A stretch of 64,000 nt of DNA from Acholoe squamosa (lineage: Eukaryota; Annelida; Polychaeta; Phyllodocida; Polynoidae), in contig OX439046.1 of NCBI GenBank assembly GCA_949317995.1, positions 40,579,002 to 40,643,001 on the forward strand, in the 5' to 3' direction. The position numbers were made by a program, and so were the translations under genes. Under the pieces are notes generated by a model. The model was not told the origin of the DNA, did no database searches, and saw only the letters and a program-made list of their open reading frames with translations. Each line of letters begins with the position of its first letter. Positions within the stretch are counted from its first letter, which is position 1. Shown here one piece after another: positions 1 through 14,012 of this stretch.

Positions 1-3000
1 GTCACAGGCTTTAAAATTCTTTTGCTCTCACCCACTCAACAGATGAAGAAAAAATGTTGCCCTTCCTTCTCTAACTACCCTTTCTGTTTGATGCAAAATA
101 TCGTCACTTTATTTGTTCCACAATCCCAGTGCTGAAGGCGCTGGTAGAGACTAAAAGAGGGACCGAGATTGACATTGGCCCATGAGGTGGCTATCTCGGA
201 CGCGACACAAGGTGCCAGCAGCTTCCTCTAAGAGCTATGCTGAGAGATTAGGCCCAATCAATCTAACTTGGGATCTGAAAGACATGATATGGAGTTTACT
301 TTATACCTGCTCCAAATGCGGCTTTGTGATAAGAAATAGATCGGGCAATCTTCAAACAGTAGTCATCTTGCTGTTCCGTTAAAATAGCAAACAGCGCGTT
401 CTGAAATAATAGCCACTGTCGTCGTCGTCTGCATCCCTCCAACGGTGTTACATGGACAGTACAGTGTGATGACAGTGGAAGTACAGTGTGATGACAGTGG
501 AAGTACAGTGTGATGACAGTGGAAGTGACTTCCATTTGGTGAAAGAAGGTTTCCTATACAGCACATAATTCACCAGAAGCAGAGCTACAGAAAAGATATA
601 CAAGATAGAAGTGTGACAGTGTAGTTGCTGGTGCAGTTACAAACCTATACTTCCATTATGGCGATATCTATCAGTATATGTATGTAGGTATACAATGCTC
701 GATATAGGAATATTTAATCGTTAGCATGTCAGTGAAACATGGGCAAAGGCACCCCCTCCCCTCCCAGATTGTGGTCACTATGGCTGAGATCATATTCGTC
801 TAAAATCAGTATCCATATATGTTGGCACTAGCTGTAAGCATATGAAAGAGGGGATATCTTATATAGACAGGACTGTATCAGTTATGTAATTAAATTTATT
901 TTCCGCACCCAAGTGCACCACATGAAGGCCAGAGTGAATATTGCCAATGAAATGTTGGCCAGCCGACACTTTATATTGGTTCATCTAAACCATAGGGTGT
1001 AGGGACCTCGTGTGGGTGTATGATATCTGCAGAAATCTCGCGATGTGGATGCCTATATGCCAAATGTACCAAGGAAAGTCTATTCCGCTGTACATAATAC
1101 AAGGCAGCAGATGCTCCTGTGCGGTATGAGCAGCTCGCATGACCTGAGCTACTCAGCATTAAGTCAAGGGGAACCTGCAGTACCCAGTTCTGCCGTCCTT
1201 AATATCCCCACAGCTAGACATGACCTGTACACTGCACTACTTAGGTTATCTATATGCACACACATGAAGTACCCACGCACAGACCCATGCCTGTTAATGT
1301 GTTATATCCTCTACCTTACTTAAACATAGATCTGGTATGTTTTATTGAGACCAGTATGCAGGCTCATCTACCTGATGCGTCATGGCCCAGCCTTTGCCAT
1401 CTGAATAGGGAACAGTGGTAGTCAATAGAAGGCCTATATCCATACTGTTTATATAAAACAAAAGTGTTGCTGACAGGCCGAACATTCTAATCGATTGGAA
1501 TCTGTCTGGGGACTAGTTCTCCCTTCTCCCACTAGGTGGCCTGGGGTATATGGCCATTGCCTGCTACCTAGTGTCGGTAGGCTATATCCTCTCTAAGCAT
1601 GCTAAGGGGTTTAAGTGGATTGTCGCCAGTTAATATTGTTTCATATCTTCATGTCGCAGCAATGCTTCCTTTTGTTATTGACATTTTTGGTGCTGGGGTA
1701 GATGTGCTATTCACGCAACCATATCAAAGATATCAACTGTCTGAAATGTTCCTATTCTAAAGTGCGTAGCTATCTATGATTAATGTAGGGACCCCAGAAT
1801 TTTTTTTATCAATACACTCTTTAGAGTCTAATTTCACTTCTTGTAGGGTTTCTCTCCTTTTTCTTTTTTTTTTCTTTTAGAAAATTCCAAAAATCCTTGT
1901 TAGATGTATATGACCTATACAATCAAGCAGCCAAACGACCTATTTACCTTGACCTTTGACCTAGGTACTGCTCTGAGAGGTCACTGGGCTATGCTTTCAA
2001 CTGAGAGAACCCTTTGGGAGCATGTAAGAGCATCACCAGATTATTTTAATTTTTTTTACAGTGCATATTGAGGTGAAGTCTAACCTAAATCTAAATTAGC
2101 ATCTTACAGCAGTAATGACTTCATGGTATGAGCATAAACTGAAAATGCTATGTCCTAAACAATAGCAGAATCAAATGGAGGTAAATGTCAACCTGTAAAC
2201 ATATGTTAAATAGCACTCCCTCAAAGAAGAGGTTTTGCAGCAGTGTACAGCATGCTGGTGTATGGTAGGTCTGTCTAGGTACCCTTCACAGCTGCATTGC
2301 ACCTCTCATGCATTGGCGATCGTAGCGAATTCTGGGGTCTCTACCAATAGCAGAAAATCTGTCTGGATTGATTATTGAACAACATATATGTATACTTAGG
2401 GGCTTTATCTACCGTTTAATTTGTCATCTATGACTTTCTCCTCTACATACCTCAATATACCAGCAAGCCCTCATACAAGGAGTAGAAATGCCGGCTTTAC
2501 AGTACGGGAATGAAGCACTGGTAAAGGACAACAACTAAACCAAAAGAAACCAATGGCAAATGCAAGGCTGGCATGTTCATACTTTGAATAGTTTTATACC
2601 ATTTCAGGCTGTCATCAGTGACGGGCTAATTACTCTGATTAATTATTCCTTGAGCTGATGAGTAAACAATGGGAAGTAGCTCCATTACACCCCTCCAGAG
2701 TAAGCAGGAGCGGCCTCAGCGCCAACAAGAACAGTCAAAAAGACTAATGAAATCAAGAAAATACTGTCACAAGCATTAGAGCTTCGTGACAAAGTGCCTT
2801 GTGGGGGATGGCTTTCTTTGCACGGACCACCTAGGAGTTTTGACATTTTACTCCAGGCCCTTCTTTAATGTCAGCAGTCAATGGCATAGAGCAGCTCCAG
2901 CAGCAGCGTCTCCTGGATACCATGGCAACCAGGTGAGCTGCTCTATCTCTTTGTGTGGGCGGTGGTTGGACACATAAGGAAACTCATCCGATGTGGTGCT

Positions 3001-5940
3001 AGGGTGGGCACTACTTCAGGGAGGGGCATCTAATAATGTAAATACATCTAAAAGCAAGAACAAGGAAAAGAAAAATTGGTCTCTATATTGAAACCACGTA
3101 TATGTCGACGCCTCAGAGCAACAATGTTGTAACTATCTCTGGGTCAACAAGGTCAAAGGTTCCTTCATGAGGGTCCTAGCAGAAAAAGATGTTTCCTTGT
3201 TGACCCACGTAGATACAACCTTTGAATTGAGGCGGCGATATCATGATGTCCCATGCAAAACAATTGTGATTCACATGACCACTGGTCACTTTTGTGAAAA
3301 GCTGTATTACTGTCCCTGCTGGTGAACGGCAGTCAATAAGACAACTCATGGGACCCAGGCTTTTGCTAGAAAAATCAATACCAGGCCCGCAGACATTGCT
3401 AGAGTGCATGACTGAATGTCTCGCTGTAATCTTGTAACCTTGGACTACAATTTGACTTTATGACTTGTAAATTGGACCATTATAAAGGTTTATAGAGCCT
3501 GAAATAAAATACTGTTTTTTTTTAGATTTAAAGAGTTAAATGATTAAAATAAAGAGATTATTCTTGTTTTACTTTCTACGACAACAATAACAATCTTGAG
3601 GTGTTCGGCCCTGCCAAGATCAATCCAGGCGTGCAGAATAATAATCTCTGTGGGACCGAATGGCTGCTAAGGGAAAAGGTGTGGGGATTTACCAAGTGCA
3701 GGGAAAAAAATATATGCACAAATATATTTCAAGGACTTGGGGGCACAGTCCGAACATTCAAAGGAAGGGAAGGGGTGCTGGATGGGGGCGAGTCTTTCAA
3801 ATGCCTTGGATCTAAGGAATTGTAGATTACTTCATGAATTTGGGAGCTCTCAAATATCTTGGATTTAGGTGAGCCGGGCGACAATTTCTGGCCACAGCAG
3901 CAGGGTATGCTTTATTGCCTTTCCACTTATGATAAGAGCAGAACGCCTGTCACAAGATACCACTACGGATTGAAGGGTGTTGTTGCAATGTATTTGAAGA
4001 ATCCTCCAGTGGGACCTAAGCCTGCACTGTAAAAAAAATAAAACAAACCCACAAAAAGGGCATTAATGGAACCATAATTTCATTCACCATTGTTTGTGTG
4101 AGTTTCACTATTATTTCTTTTGTGAAATGATTCAGTGGATATATGGCGTTACTATTTCACAAAGACTCAGAACAACCTTTCATTGATAAAATTCCTCTCA
4201 CTAATCTACCCGGTTCTTTGTTAGTAAAATTCATGGAAAACAAGAATTGTATGAGTGCTACAAAATATAGGCTACACTAACAGCATTATGATATGCATTT
4301 TGCTAGTTGCCAAAAGGTGTGTGTTTATATAATCCCAGTATGGAGTGCAATATAAAGCAGTTCTATACACTGTAACACATTTAGTTAAAGTTAATGTACT
4401 GAACCCAAAGAAAATAATACTGCCATCTGACAGGATACAACTTAACATCAGTGTAGATGTTTTTTAACCTTATAGACTGCCTCCTAAGAGTTATTGTACA
4501 GCTCTTTGCTGATAAGTGATTTCCATCACTCCCAAGGCTATTGAGATATCCCGTAAACAAGTCTGCTCCAGATTGTTAGATATCATGAACTTCACTCCCT
4601 TGAAACAATGTCCCGGGCCCATGGATAGGAAATGATGTATTGGGCCTTAAACAATGCTTTTTAATATTCGACAATGGAGCCTTTTGCCAAATGCTGTTAG
4701 TTCATTAAAGGACTATTTGAGGATTGTTGACTGGTTTTGTTCGTCCAAAATATTTGAGTAAATTTGCCAATCAGGGAGACGCTGATTGGCTAATTGTAGC
4801 GACACTTCCGCCGCCTGCAGGAAAGCTGATGTAGGGCTCCGGATGACACCTCCTCAATGGTGGAAAAACCTATCATCAGGACCCTGTACTGATTGCCAAC
4901 CACACATCGATTTGTCACTTAAGTTGTTGCAGTGTACTTTTATATCTGCAACCACATTATCTATAGGGAAAGTGATAGGAGGGGAGGTCCTGGTGGTCTG
5001 AAGCCTCCTTCGCAGGTCTAGGCTATCTGGCGCATTGTGATACATCACTTAGTGCTGTACTGATTCTGTTGGTGCGGTCTGTATGTATTATGCAGATTGC
5101 TGCAGGCACATGAGGCAGCATGTGGCCAGCAGTAATAAACATACGATAAGTGCTCATCTCTGTATCAGTGCCCACCGTGTTAGGGCCAGCTCTGGCTGTA
5201 TCAATGCAGTATCAATGCAGACCTCTGGAATTATTCCCCAAATTTCACAGAACCCTGGTTTAGTGGCCTATGGGATACAAGGGTGGTTCCATGATTTTCA
5301 AAAAAAAGGGGCGGGGTCCAGCCACAGGGTCCCTCACCACATGTTGCAAGTGAATTGCTGAGATCGTTGTTTTATGAGAACGGGGAATGAAAATCTTATT
5401 TAATCACACAATAGTGTTTTAGGGAGGCTTGGGGCATGCCCCCTGGTAAATCTTAAATACAAAATCAAAGTCCATAGTTTGAAGCAAGTTGGTGTGAACC
5501 TGGGCTGGGCATAGTTTTCAGATAGGGTACGCAAATCTTATGTTTTTGGAGAGGGTTTTGGGGACTCGACCCTCAAGAATATTTGTTTGAATATAGATGT
5601 AAAACTCTCTAGTTTAACAGATATAGGTAACCTTCACCATTTACTGATTACCGAGCAAATATTTTTTCAACTCCTAAAAGGGACGGTTAAAATGGAGGAT
5701 GGAAAGAGAAAAAAAGACTGGTTATACATTATCATACAACACAAAGCAGGGCAATGTGAAGAGAGGATTAAAGTTCTGCTGGGGGGGGGGGGTGTTCGAT
5801 CTCCTCAATTACCGTGGAGGAGGTGGGGTTGACCCCCGGTGGTTGACCACCTCGCCCTCACCCTTGAACAGAAATCCATCAACCCACGCAGTGTTAAAAT
5901 ATGACGAGTGCCTAACATGTACCACGTGGCGTGGCAGCAG
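1..5940. other. non-coding stretch, no supported gene
   Basis: I see no credible coding sequence here on either strand. The open frames are short, lack protein-like composition and overlap each other. The base composition is AT-leaning with scattered homopolymers, such as T runs near 1800-1870 and a G run near 5780. A TACCATGGCAACC motif near 2920, resembling an RFX X-box half palindrome, is the only regulatory-looking word I noticed. Intergenic or intronic DNA is the likely status. Confidence 0.6.
459..524. repeat. 22-bp tandem repeat, three perfect copies
   Basis: Three head-to-tail copies of GTACAGTGTGATGACAGTGGAA occupy 459-480, 481-502 and 503-524. Nothing suggests function. The short minus-strand frames across it are translations of the repeat. 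Confidence 0.9.
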
Positions 5941-5947
5941 GTGGGGC

Positions 5948-6444
5948 ACAATGCGGCCCTTACACGATACAGCTTGTGATGTGTATCCCTACTGCCAATA
6001 CCCACCTCACTCAGCCACACAATGCGGCCCTTACATGATACAGCTTGTGATGTGTATCCCTACTGCCAATGCCCACCTCACTCAGCCACACAATGCGGCC
6101 CTTACATGATACAGCTTGTGATGTGTATCCCTACTGCCAATACCCACCTCACTCAGCCACACAATGCGGCCCTTACATGATACAGTTTGTGATGTGTATC
6201 CCTACTGCCAATACCCACCTCACTCAGCCACACAATGCGGCCCTTACATGATACAGCTTGTGATGTGTATCCCTACTGCCAATACCCACCTCACTCAGCC
6301 ACACAATGCGGCCCTTACATGATACAGCTTGTGATGTGTATCCCTACTGCCAATACCCACCTCACTCAGCCACACAATGCGGCCCTTACATGATACAGCT
6401 TGTGATGTGTATCCCTACTGCCAATACCCACCTCACTCAGCCAC
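5948..6444. repeat. 71-bp minisatellite, seven copies
   Basis: ATGCGGCCCTTACATGATAC starts at 5951 (variant), 6022, 6093, 6164, 6235, 6306 and 6377, a constant 71-bp period. Units differ by single substitutions. The unit length is not a multiple of three, so the plus-strand open frames seen here change phase between copies and are not genes. Confidence 0.95.
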
Positions 6445-6867
6445 CGCTGAATTATAGATGGTGGTCCGAGACTTTGTACACACTCAGTGGCCAATGTAAT
6501 AGATAGGCAGCATCATAATGTAAACCCTGCAGATAAATTTGGGAAATTATTAACTTCTAATAGGATTTGTAATCAAATTTCCAATTGTTCGATTTCTATG
6601 ATCAATTATAATGCAACATACAAATGAATTAATTATCTATTTCTGACCTCTTTTATTCTCTCTATATACGCTGGTTTCTCAGTATGTCATCCCACTTCCC
6701 CGTCCGTCTATGCTTCTGGTTCCCATTATCATATTTTGTTATTCATACCTGCGATGAACAGTTGACACTACATGGTGTAACTACTGTGTTAATTTATGGT
6801 TTATATTAAAATCATGGTTAAGGTCCCTTTAGAATTGATCATGTTAAAGTGGAGTTAAATTTATTGC

Positions 6868-8058
6868 CTGGAGGGTGTTTCATCACATAATATATGGCCC
6901 CCATATGTGACATACGGCCCTCCATATGTCACATATGGATATTTTCTGTTTCAGTTCAAATTTCCGTATGTAGATAGCCTACATACGGATGTCCATATGC
7001 GCATATGGGAATTTACCTGTTTCTGTTCAACATATGGAAATTGAAAATCCCACATATTCTCTTCTAAATGTGGAGGGGTAAGGGGGTACCCTGTATGTTA
7101 AAAATGTAAGGATTACAGGCCTTTTCTTGTCCATATGTCAGGAAAATGGCATATTATGTAGGTGAATGTGGGATTTGAGCTAGCTGAGTACTAACAAAGG
7201 TTGGGGGTGGGTCAGGATGTTGCATGGTTGGTCGGTGAATCCTAGATGAAAGAATGAGCAGAGTGCACAGTATTCAAATTAAATACAGGGGGAAAGCAGC
7301 AGGTAACACTTCTGAAGCATACTACAAATGAAATTCTATGGTACCATGCATTATATTCATTTAATGACCCCCCCCCCCACTCAGAAATATACATGTAATA
7401 CATGTATTAAATGTATTCTCGGGAGCAGCAGAACTCTGTTTGCTTGGAACCTGGCAAAGGGTCAAATTATAAAGGCAATGTATTAGAAAAAAGTAACCTT
7501 TTTGCTATTATCCCACTGATCTATGTACTGGGAATAGGGACCTAAAAGCACCCTGCACTAAGGGTCTTTTTTGCAGATGGTGTCACATATACTAAGCTTT
7601 TAGGTATACAGATATACATCAGAGGCATCACCCCTGTAAACCTATGTCCCTGTACATTGACTCCTGTACATCACCCCCCCCTGTACACCTCAGACCTACC
7701 CTCCCCCTATGCCCCCCCTTGCTACTCCTTGTGTCTTTTTACCAACATACAGCCCTTTCTTTCTAGATAATTAGAAAATTTCCACATATGTCACATTACC
7801 CCCGCATGTGTGACGTCATTTAAGGAATTCCCAGGCGGTTTCCTGGAATGTAGACTGGAATTTGCACATGTTTACCTTTAAGACAGAAAAAAATCTGTAT
7901 GTGGACTTCAAGATATGAAATTTTATATAACATACGGACAGGACACAGCCACGTATCTGAAACACTTTTTTAAATAAAAAAACATTTCCCCACATAGTGG
8001 CCATATCTTATGGCCATATGTCTATATATCTATAGCTATGTGGTGAAACATCCTCCTG
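6868..8058. mobile_element. foldback / non-autonomous DNA transposon with imperfect terminal inverted repeats
   Basis: The left end reads CTGGAGGGTGTTTCATCACA and the right end, reverse-complemented, reads AGGAGGATGTTTCACCACAT. Both are followed inward by CATATG-rich palindromic stretches such as 6895-6945 and 7990-8030. No transposase-like frame is present, so this looks like a MITE-type or foldback element of about 1.2 kb. I could not define a target-site duplication, so the exact ends may be off by a few bases. Confidence 0.6.
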
Positions 8059-8399
8059 TGGGAGAATACAAAGAGACCGACAAGCTATTCACATTCCAAT
8101 TAGTCTCTTAATGCAACTCGCCCACTGTGATATTTGAAACCTTATTAGTTCCCATCATATGGGATGTTTCCCAGACTGCAGCGCGATGTCAGCCATGTTA
8201 CAGTCTAGCATGCTTTATTAGCTCTATTTCGATAGTACTATGGCGCCAACAGGAACGAGAGGAAGTTAATGGTGACTCCATACAGTGGCCAGTTCAAATT
8301 GCACTATGAATACATTTTCTTTTGTTATTATGCCCTAGAATTATGCCCAAAAATAATCTTATGACTAGTCCTGTCAATCAATGTGGTCTCTAACATCAT

Positions 8400-9231
8400 G
8401 CGTGTAACATGATGCATCTTACAAACACACCATGTGAGTAACATGATGCATCTTACAAACACACCATGCGAGTAACATGATGCATCTCACAAACACACCA
8501 TGTGAGTAACATGATGCATCTTACAAACACAGTATGTGAGTAACATGATGCATCTTACAAACACACCATGCGAGTAACATGATGCATCCTACAAACACAC
8601 CATGCGAGTAACATGATGCATCTTACAAACACCATGTGAGTAACATGATGCATCTTACAAACACATTGTGCGAGTAACATGATGCGTCTGACAAACACAT
8701 TGTGCGAGTAACATGATGCATCTTACAAACACACCATGTGAGTAACATGATGCATCTTACAAACACACCATGCGAGTAACATGATGCATCTTACAAACAC
8801 ACCATGTGAGTAACATAATGCATCTTACAAACACACCATGTGAGTAACATGATGCATCTTACAAACACACCATGTCAGTAACATGATGCATCTTACAAAC
8901 ACATCGTGCGAGTAACATGATGCATTTTACAAACACACCATGTGAGTAACATGATGCATCTTACAAACACACCATGTGAGTAACATGATGCATCTTACAA
9001 ACACACCATGCGAGTAACATGATGCATCTCACAAACACACCATGTCAGTAACATGATGCATCTTACAAACACACCATGCGAGTAACATGATGCATCTTAC
9101 AAACACACCATGTGAGTAACATGATGCATCTTACAAACACACCATGCGAGTAACATGATGCATCTTACAAACACAGCATGTCAGTAACATGATGCGTCTT
9201 ACAAACACAGCATGTCAGTAACATGATGCAT
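8400..9231. repeat. 34-bp satellite, block 1 (about 24 copies)
   Basis: Head-to-tail units of about 34 bp carry the core TAACATGATGCATCTTACAA with variation at the CCATGTGAG/CCATGCGAG/CATTGTGCG positions. The array runs directly into the TGTAATGG end of element A at 9232. One shortened unit near 8625-8640 and a TGACAAAC variant near 8690 recur in block 2, showing that block 2 was copied from this block. Confidence 0.95.
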
Positions 9232-10020
9232 CTGTAATGGTTTGTATTACTGGTTCGGTGGTTTGGGCCTTACGGATTAGGAAAGAAGGAGTAAGGCGGT
9301 AATTCAAGTGTATGGTAATGATCATGACAATATATGTACACAAAATTATCAGATGAAGTAACATGTGTTGTATTGAAGTATTCCGGATGCGGTGTAGATA
9401 GGTGGTGTGGTCAGCTAACCATGGGATGGACGTGCTAGAGTCTATAGTAATCCAGTTGAGATGATATAAAGAAACACGGTAGTTGAATAGGGGCAGCTAC
9501 CCACCATCCTCTAGAAGTGCTAATGTTCGTTATTATAATCCGAATGGTGTTAGGTAAATAATCCGGTGATCGACATGTAGTGCGAATAGTCCTTTAGTGG
9601 TGTGGTTGACGAAGTTGTAGTCCAAATAGTTGATCCGGAAGTAGATAGATAGTGTAAATAAGTCCATTAGGTACATCAGGTAGTTATATAGCGTATAAGT
9701 CCATCCGGTAGAGCGATCAGGAACAGGTAACGCTAGGCATCAGGTTAACATATCAGCTTCCGGTGGTAACTTCCAGCAACACAACTACTAAGTGGATTTT
9801 TATAGTAAGTTCATAATCCGAATAGAACCATTAGGAGATAACAATAAAATTATGTCCTGATCAGTGTATTTCTGGTTATGAAGGAACCCGGAACACATAA
9901 AATAATCGTAAGTGTTAATTCACATGGGGAACATTCGCAGATAGATAATCAATATCTGCAAAACACTAAGTCTGGTTATCAGGATATAAGGTGAAGAAAA
10001 TTTTGGATAACCCTGAACAC
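9232..10020 (-). mobile_element. probable 3' LTR of element A, copy 1
   Basis: This is a 789-bp non-coding block between the end of the third gene and the satellite. On the minus strand it would begin TGTGTTCAGGG directly after the stop codon and end CCATTACA, giving TG..CA ends. The ending matches the end of the two solo LTRs at 27.4 and 34.75 kb, whose plus-strand start is also TGTAATG. No 5' partner survives and I saw no clear polyadenylation signal, so the boundaries and LTR identity are inferred. Confidence 0.4.
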
Positions 10021-10022
10021 AC

Positions 10023-12624
10023 TTAAGTTGACTTCTTAGTGTGTTTCTTCCTCAGAAGATCTAGGGCCGACTCGGGAGTACCGTCCCATTCGTCTATGTC
10101 GACGCCGAACACTCTCATGAACTTAGTGTTCAGATTAGTGTTCCATGTTATTTCTTCTTTTACACGTTTTTCTAATACATGTACGTCCATAGCTGCCTGT
10201 TCCTTGGCAGCTACGGCAGCTTCCTCCCGGGCCTTCACTTCCTCCCGGATAATGGTTTCGAGGCGTTCCTTCTCAGCATGGCCTACCTGCTTTAGACACA
10301 ACAGGGTGTCGTTCAGAAGACCCTGATGGAATTCTGTAGCTCTTCCTTTAACACATTTCTCCCAGTGGGTATAGATGGCCTTTTGGACATCCGCTTCCCC
10401 TTGGCGAGACTTATCGAACCAAATTTCTGCGTCTTAATGGTAATCGCATCTTTCGGTTTTGTGGGCGGCGTAACAACTTTGGGAGGTGTTGACGCTGCTT
10501 GAGGGACAGTTCCGGATGTGGGACTTCCGGATGTTCCTGCTGGTGCCATTGGGACACAGTAGGTAGGTGGTTGATTCTGTTTCAACCCCATTTCCATGTA
10601 CATTTGTACCTGTTCAGGGGTGAACGATACCTGCTGAGCAGCTGCGGCACTTGCAGAACCGGCAGCGGCAGGTGCTGGGGTCTTTTTCGGTACCAGGCCA
10701 CCCCCTTTTCCAAGGACCAAGGTCTGGCTCTCAGGTGCAGATCCTTGTGCCATTGACGGGAAATTTTGTGTATCTGGTTTCCCTGGTTTAGATACTGCTC
10801 CTGAGTATCCGGCAGGTCCGGGTCTCTTAAAAACAGGAGTACCCTGGGTCTGATCATGTGGGTGGCATGCCAGGGGGGATCTAGAATGATCATCCGCCCT
10901 AGGTTGAGTACTAGTTTTAGACTGACCATTACCGGGTCTGCCCCGACTCTGGTCTCTCCTAACTCTGTCCCTGGCTCGCTTGCCTTCCTTCCCGGACTCT
11001 TCGCATTTCTGCCAAAGAGACTCATGCATATCCAATTTTCCTTTTCCATGAGTAAGGATAATCTTGGCACGAAGTTTGGAGTCCTTGGTCTTCGGTACTT
11101 TGCAGAGGACTTGGTCCCCTGGTCGATCTTTGACCAAGCATCCTCGCTCAGGCTATCAAACTCCTTCATGAGTTCCTGATGCATGTCCATAATCCTCTTA
11201 TGGGCTGTATCCAATCCTTCGGCATGGCCTTTCTTCTGGTGTCTTGCCAGATCACTACACCAGTTATATTGAACCTTTGTTGTGCACTTCTTGCCCTTCT
11301 TACCAGAACTCGGGTCACAGATGTAGACCGGGTGATGGTGGAAGTGGGCTTCTATATGATGCCTCTGGAACCGGGCTGAAGTACTCCAGGTCCGGACCGA
11401 GACATCACTAGCATCCTGGCAAATAGAGAAGGGACAGGACTTTTGGTCGTCACCATACCACTTCTCAAGTGCCCAACGCAGCTTCCGCCTCTGGGTATAG
11501 GTATAATACCCTTCAGTGTGATTAAGCATAAGCCACATCTTACAATAGGCCTTGCTCGGATTGGAATCCTTGTCCGTAAGACGCATCCAATCTTCATCGT
11601 CTGATTCCCCGTTTTTGTTGATAGGATCAGGGCAGGCATACAGAGTAGAACCGTCCTTCTTTACTCCGTATGCGCAATCTGAAAAACACATTGGGATCTG
11701 GGTCTTAAGTCCGGATTTGGCGTTAGCCCAACGTTCGGCCTCAGTCTGAGTAGATGGGGTGACCTTCTCATCATACTCTACTGAGGACTCATCCACAGAT
11801 TCATCGTCCGAGGAAACCACCTCCATGGCGGTGCTCGCACTACTAGTGCCTGATGTACTGGCTTTGGGGTTGGCTCTGCCAGAATCGGGCAGATTCTTAA
11901 GCCACCGAGAAGCAGACCTCCTGTTCTTGGATACCTTCCAATCTTCCGGATCCAGATCTTTGGTTCCGGGTTCAGGCTTTTCGGCTTCACCCGAGGTACT
12001 TGATTCTACCGGATCTGCAGGCTTACCGGTAGTGCTGCTAGAAGTGGATTTGGAAGCATCCAAACCTCTAGCGCCTAGTTTCAGGTTGGGAATTGGAGGT
12101 GCAGGTACCTCAGCTCGGGCTTTGTCATGAGCGTCTTCTTATGCAGTCATACGACGGATAATGATCGTACGTAGAGCTGCGTTTCGGTCCAGTCCCGTGA
12201 GAGAGGAGTTCTGGACTTCGGTCATTTCGGCTTCGGCTATGTAATAGCCGTCGTCCCACTGTTCGAAGGTGGAAGCTGCTTCCCGGTACTCTCTCATGGT
12301 ACGTAAGTCCTGCCGGACAGTAGTAGGGCATGGGTAGGTCTGGCCTTCGGGTTCCGAGATACAACCTACCCAGTCAATGTTTGGTTTAGTGACATTCCAC
12401 TGAGACCTATCAGGCTTGGGATATGCTCCCAGCATGAAGGCTCTGTTTGCCTCATACACTGTCTGTCGGAAGGCAATGTCTACCATGAGTCCGCGTTGGA
12501 ACCATGGCCAGTCTCTAAGCCACTCCGGTGGCGTCCTATCGAGTTGCTGCGGATGCATGACATCCTCGATTGCCATTCTTACCTTCGGGTCCAGCTTGAC
12601 TGGAGTACTGTCCGGGTGGACATA
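10023..12624 (-). pseudogene. element A third gene, truncated copy 1 (Cys/His-cluster protein)
   Basis: Duplicate of the gene at 14,013-16,946, lacking its N-terminus, which is replaced at 12,625 by satellite sequence. Reading from the minus strand: an open frame to an in-frame TAA at 12,139-12,141; the same frame continues with a Ser/Thr-rich part and Cys/His clusters to about 11,130; a -1 shift leads into a basic, Pro/Gln-rich part to about 10,430; another shift leads to a charged Ala/Glu-rich helix ending at 10,023. Both frameshifts are shared with copy 2, so they predate the duplication. Copy 1 keeps a Trp codon where copy 2 has a stop (16,360). The product is not recognised. Confidence 0.7.
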
Positions 12625-13221
12625 CATGCGAGTAACATGATGCATCTTACAAACACCATGTGAGTAACATGATGCATCTTACAAACACATTGTGCGAGTA
12701 ACATGATGCATCTGACAAACACATTGTGCGAGTAACATGATGCATCTTACAAACACACCATGTGAGTAACATGATGCATCTTACAAACACACCATGCGAG
12801 TAACATGATGCATCTTACAAACACACCATGTGAGTAACATAATGCATCTTACAAACACACCATGTGAGTAACATGATGCATCTTACAAACACACCATGTC
12901 AGTAACATGATGCATCTTACAAACACATCGTGCGAGTAACATGATGCATTTTACAAACACACCATGTGAGTAACATGATGCATCTTACAAACACACCATG
13001 TGAGTAACATGATGCATCTTACAAACACACCATGCGAGTAACATGATGCATCTCACAAACACACCATGTCAGTAACATGATGCATCTTACAAACACACCA
13101 TGCGAGTAACATGATGCATCTTACAAACACACCATGCGAGTAACATGATGCATCTTACAAACACAGCATGTCAGTAACATGATGCGTCTTACAAACACAG
13201 CATGTCAGTAACATGATGCAT
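12625..13221. repeat. 34-bp satellite, block 2 (about 17 copies)
   Basis: Same 34-bp family as block 1 and largely the same variant order as 8601-9231, minus one unit. It is part of the 4-kb tandem duplication and separates the two copies of the element A 3' half. Confidence 0.95.
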
Positions 13222-14010
13222 CTGTAATGGTTTGTATTACTGGTTCGGTGGTTTGGGCCTTACGGATTAGGAAAGAAGGAGTAAGGCGGTAATTCAAGTG
13301 TATGGTAATGATCATGACAATATATGTACACAAAAGTATCAGATGAAGTAACATGTGTTGTATTGAAGTATTCCGGATGCGGTGTAGATAGGTGGTGTGG
13401 TCAGCTAACCATGGGATGGACGTGCTAGAGTCTATAGTAATCCAGTTGAGATGATATAAAGAAACACGGTAGTTGAATAGGGGCAGCTACCCACCATCCT
13501 CTAGAAGTGCTAATGTTCGTTATTATAATCCGAATGGTGTTAGGTAAATAATCCGGTGATCGACATGTAGTGCGAATAGTCCTTTAGTGGTGTGGTTGAC
13601 GAAGTTGTAGTCCAAATAGTTGATCCGGAAGTAGATAGATAGTGTAAATAAGTCCATTAGGTACATCAGGTAGTTATATAGCGTATAAGTCCATCCGGTA
13701 GAGCGATCAGGAACAGGTAACGCTAGGCATCAGGTTAACATATCAGCATCCGGTGGTAACTTCCAGCAACACAACTACTAAGTGGATTTTTATAGTAAGT
13801 TCATAATCCGAATAGAACCATTAGGAGATGACAATAAAATTATGTCCTGATCAGTGTATTTCTGGTTATGAAGGAACCCGGAACACATAAAATAATCGTA
13901 AGTGTTAATTCACATGGGGAACATTCGCAGATAGATAATCAATATCTGCAAAACACTAAGTCTGGTTATCAGGATATAAGGTGAAGAAAATTTTGGATAA
14001 CCCTGAACAC
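13222..14010 (-). mobile_element. probable 3' LTR of element A, copy 2
   Basis: Same 789-bp block as 9232-10,020 with a few substitutions. In the unduplicated layout this would be the original 3' end of element A abutting satellite DNA. The same caveats on boundaries apply. Confidence 0.4.
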
Positions 14011-14012
14011 AC

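Noticed and set aside
1045-1323. 92-codon plus frame as a host gene
   Set aside because: Composition not protein-like and no exon signals nearby.
8400-9231. CRISPR-like regular repeats (34-bp period)
   Set aside because: Units are head-to-tail with no unique spacers, there are no cas genes, and the context is eukaryotic; it is a satellite.
10039-12130. Plus-strand open frames opposite the element A third gene
   Set aside because: They mirror the minus-strand coding segments, which have the coherent composition and Cys/His clusters.
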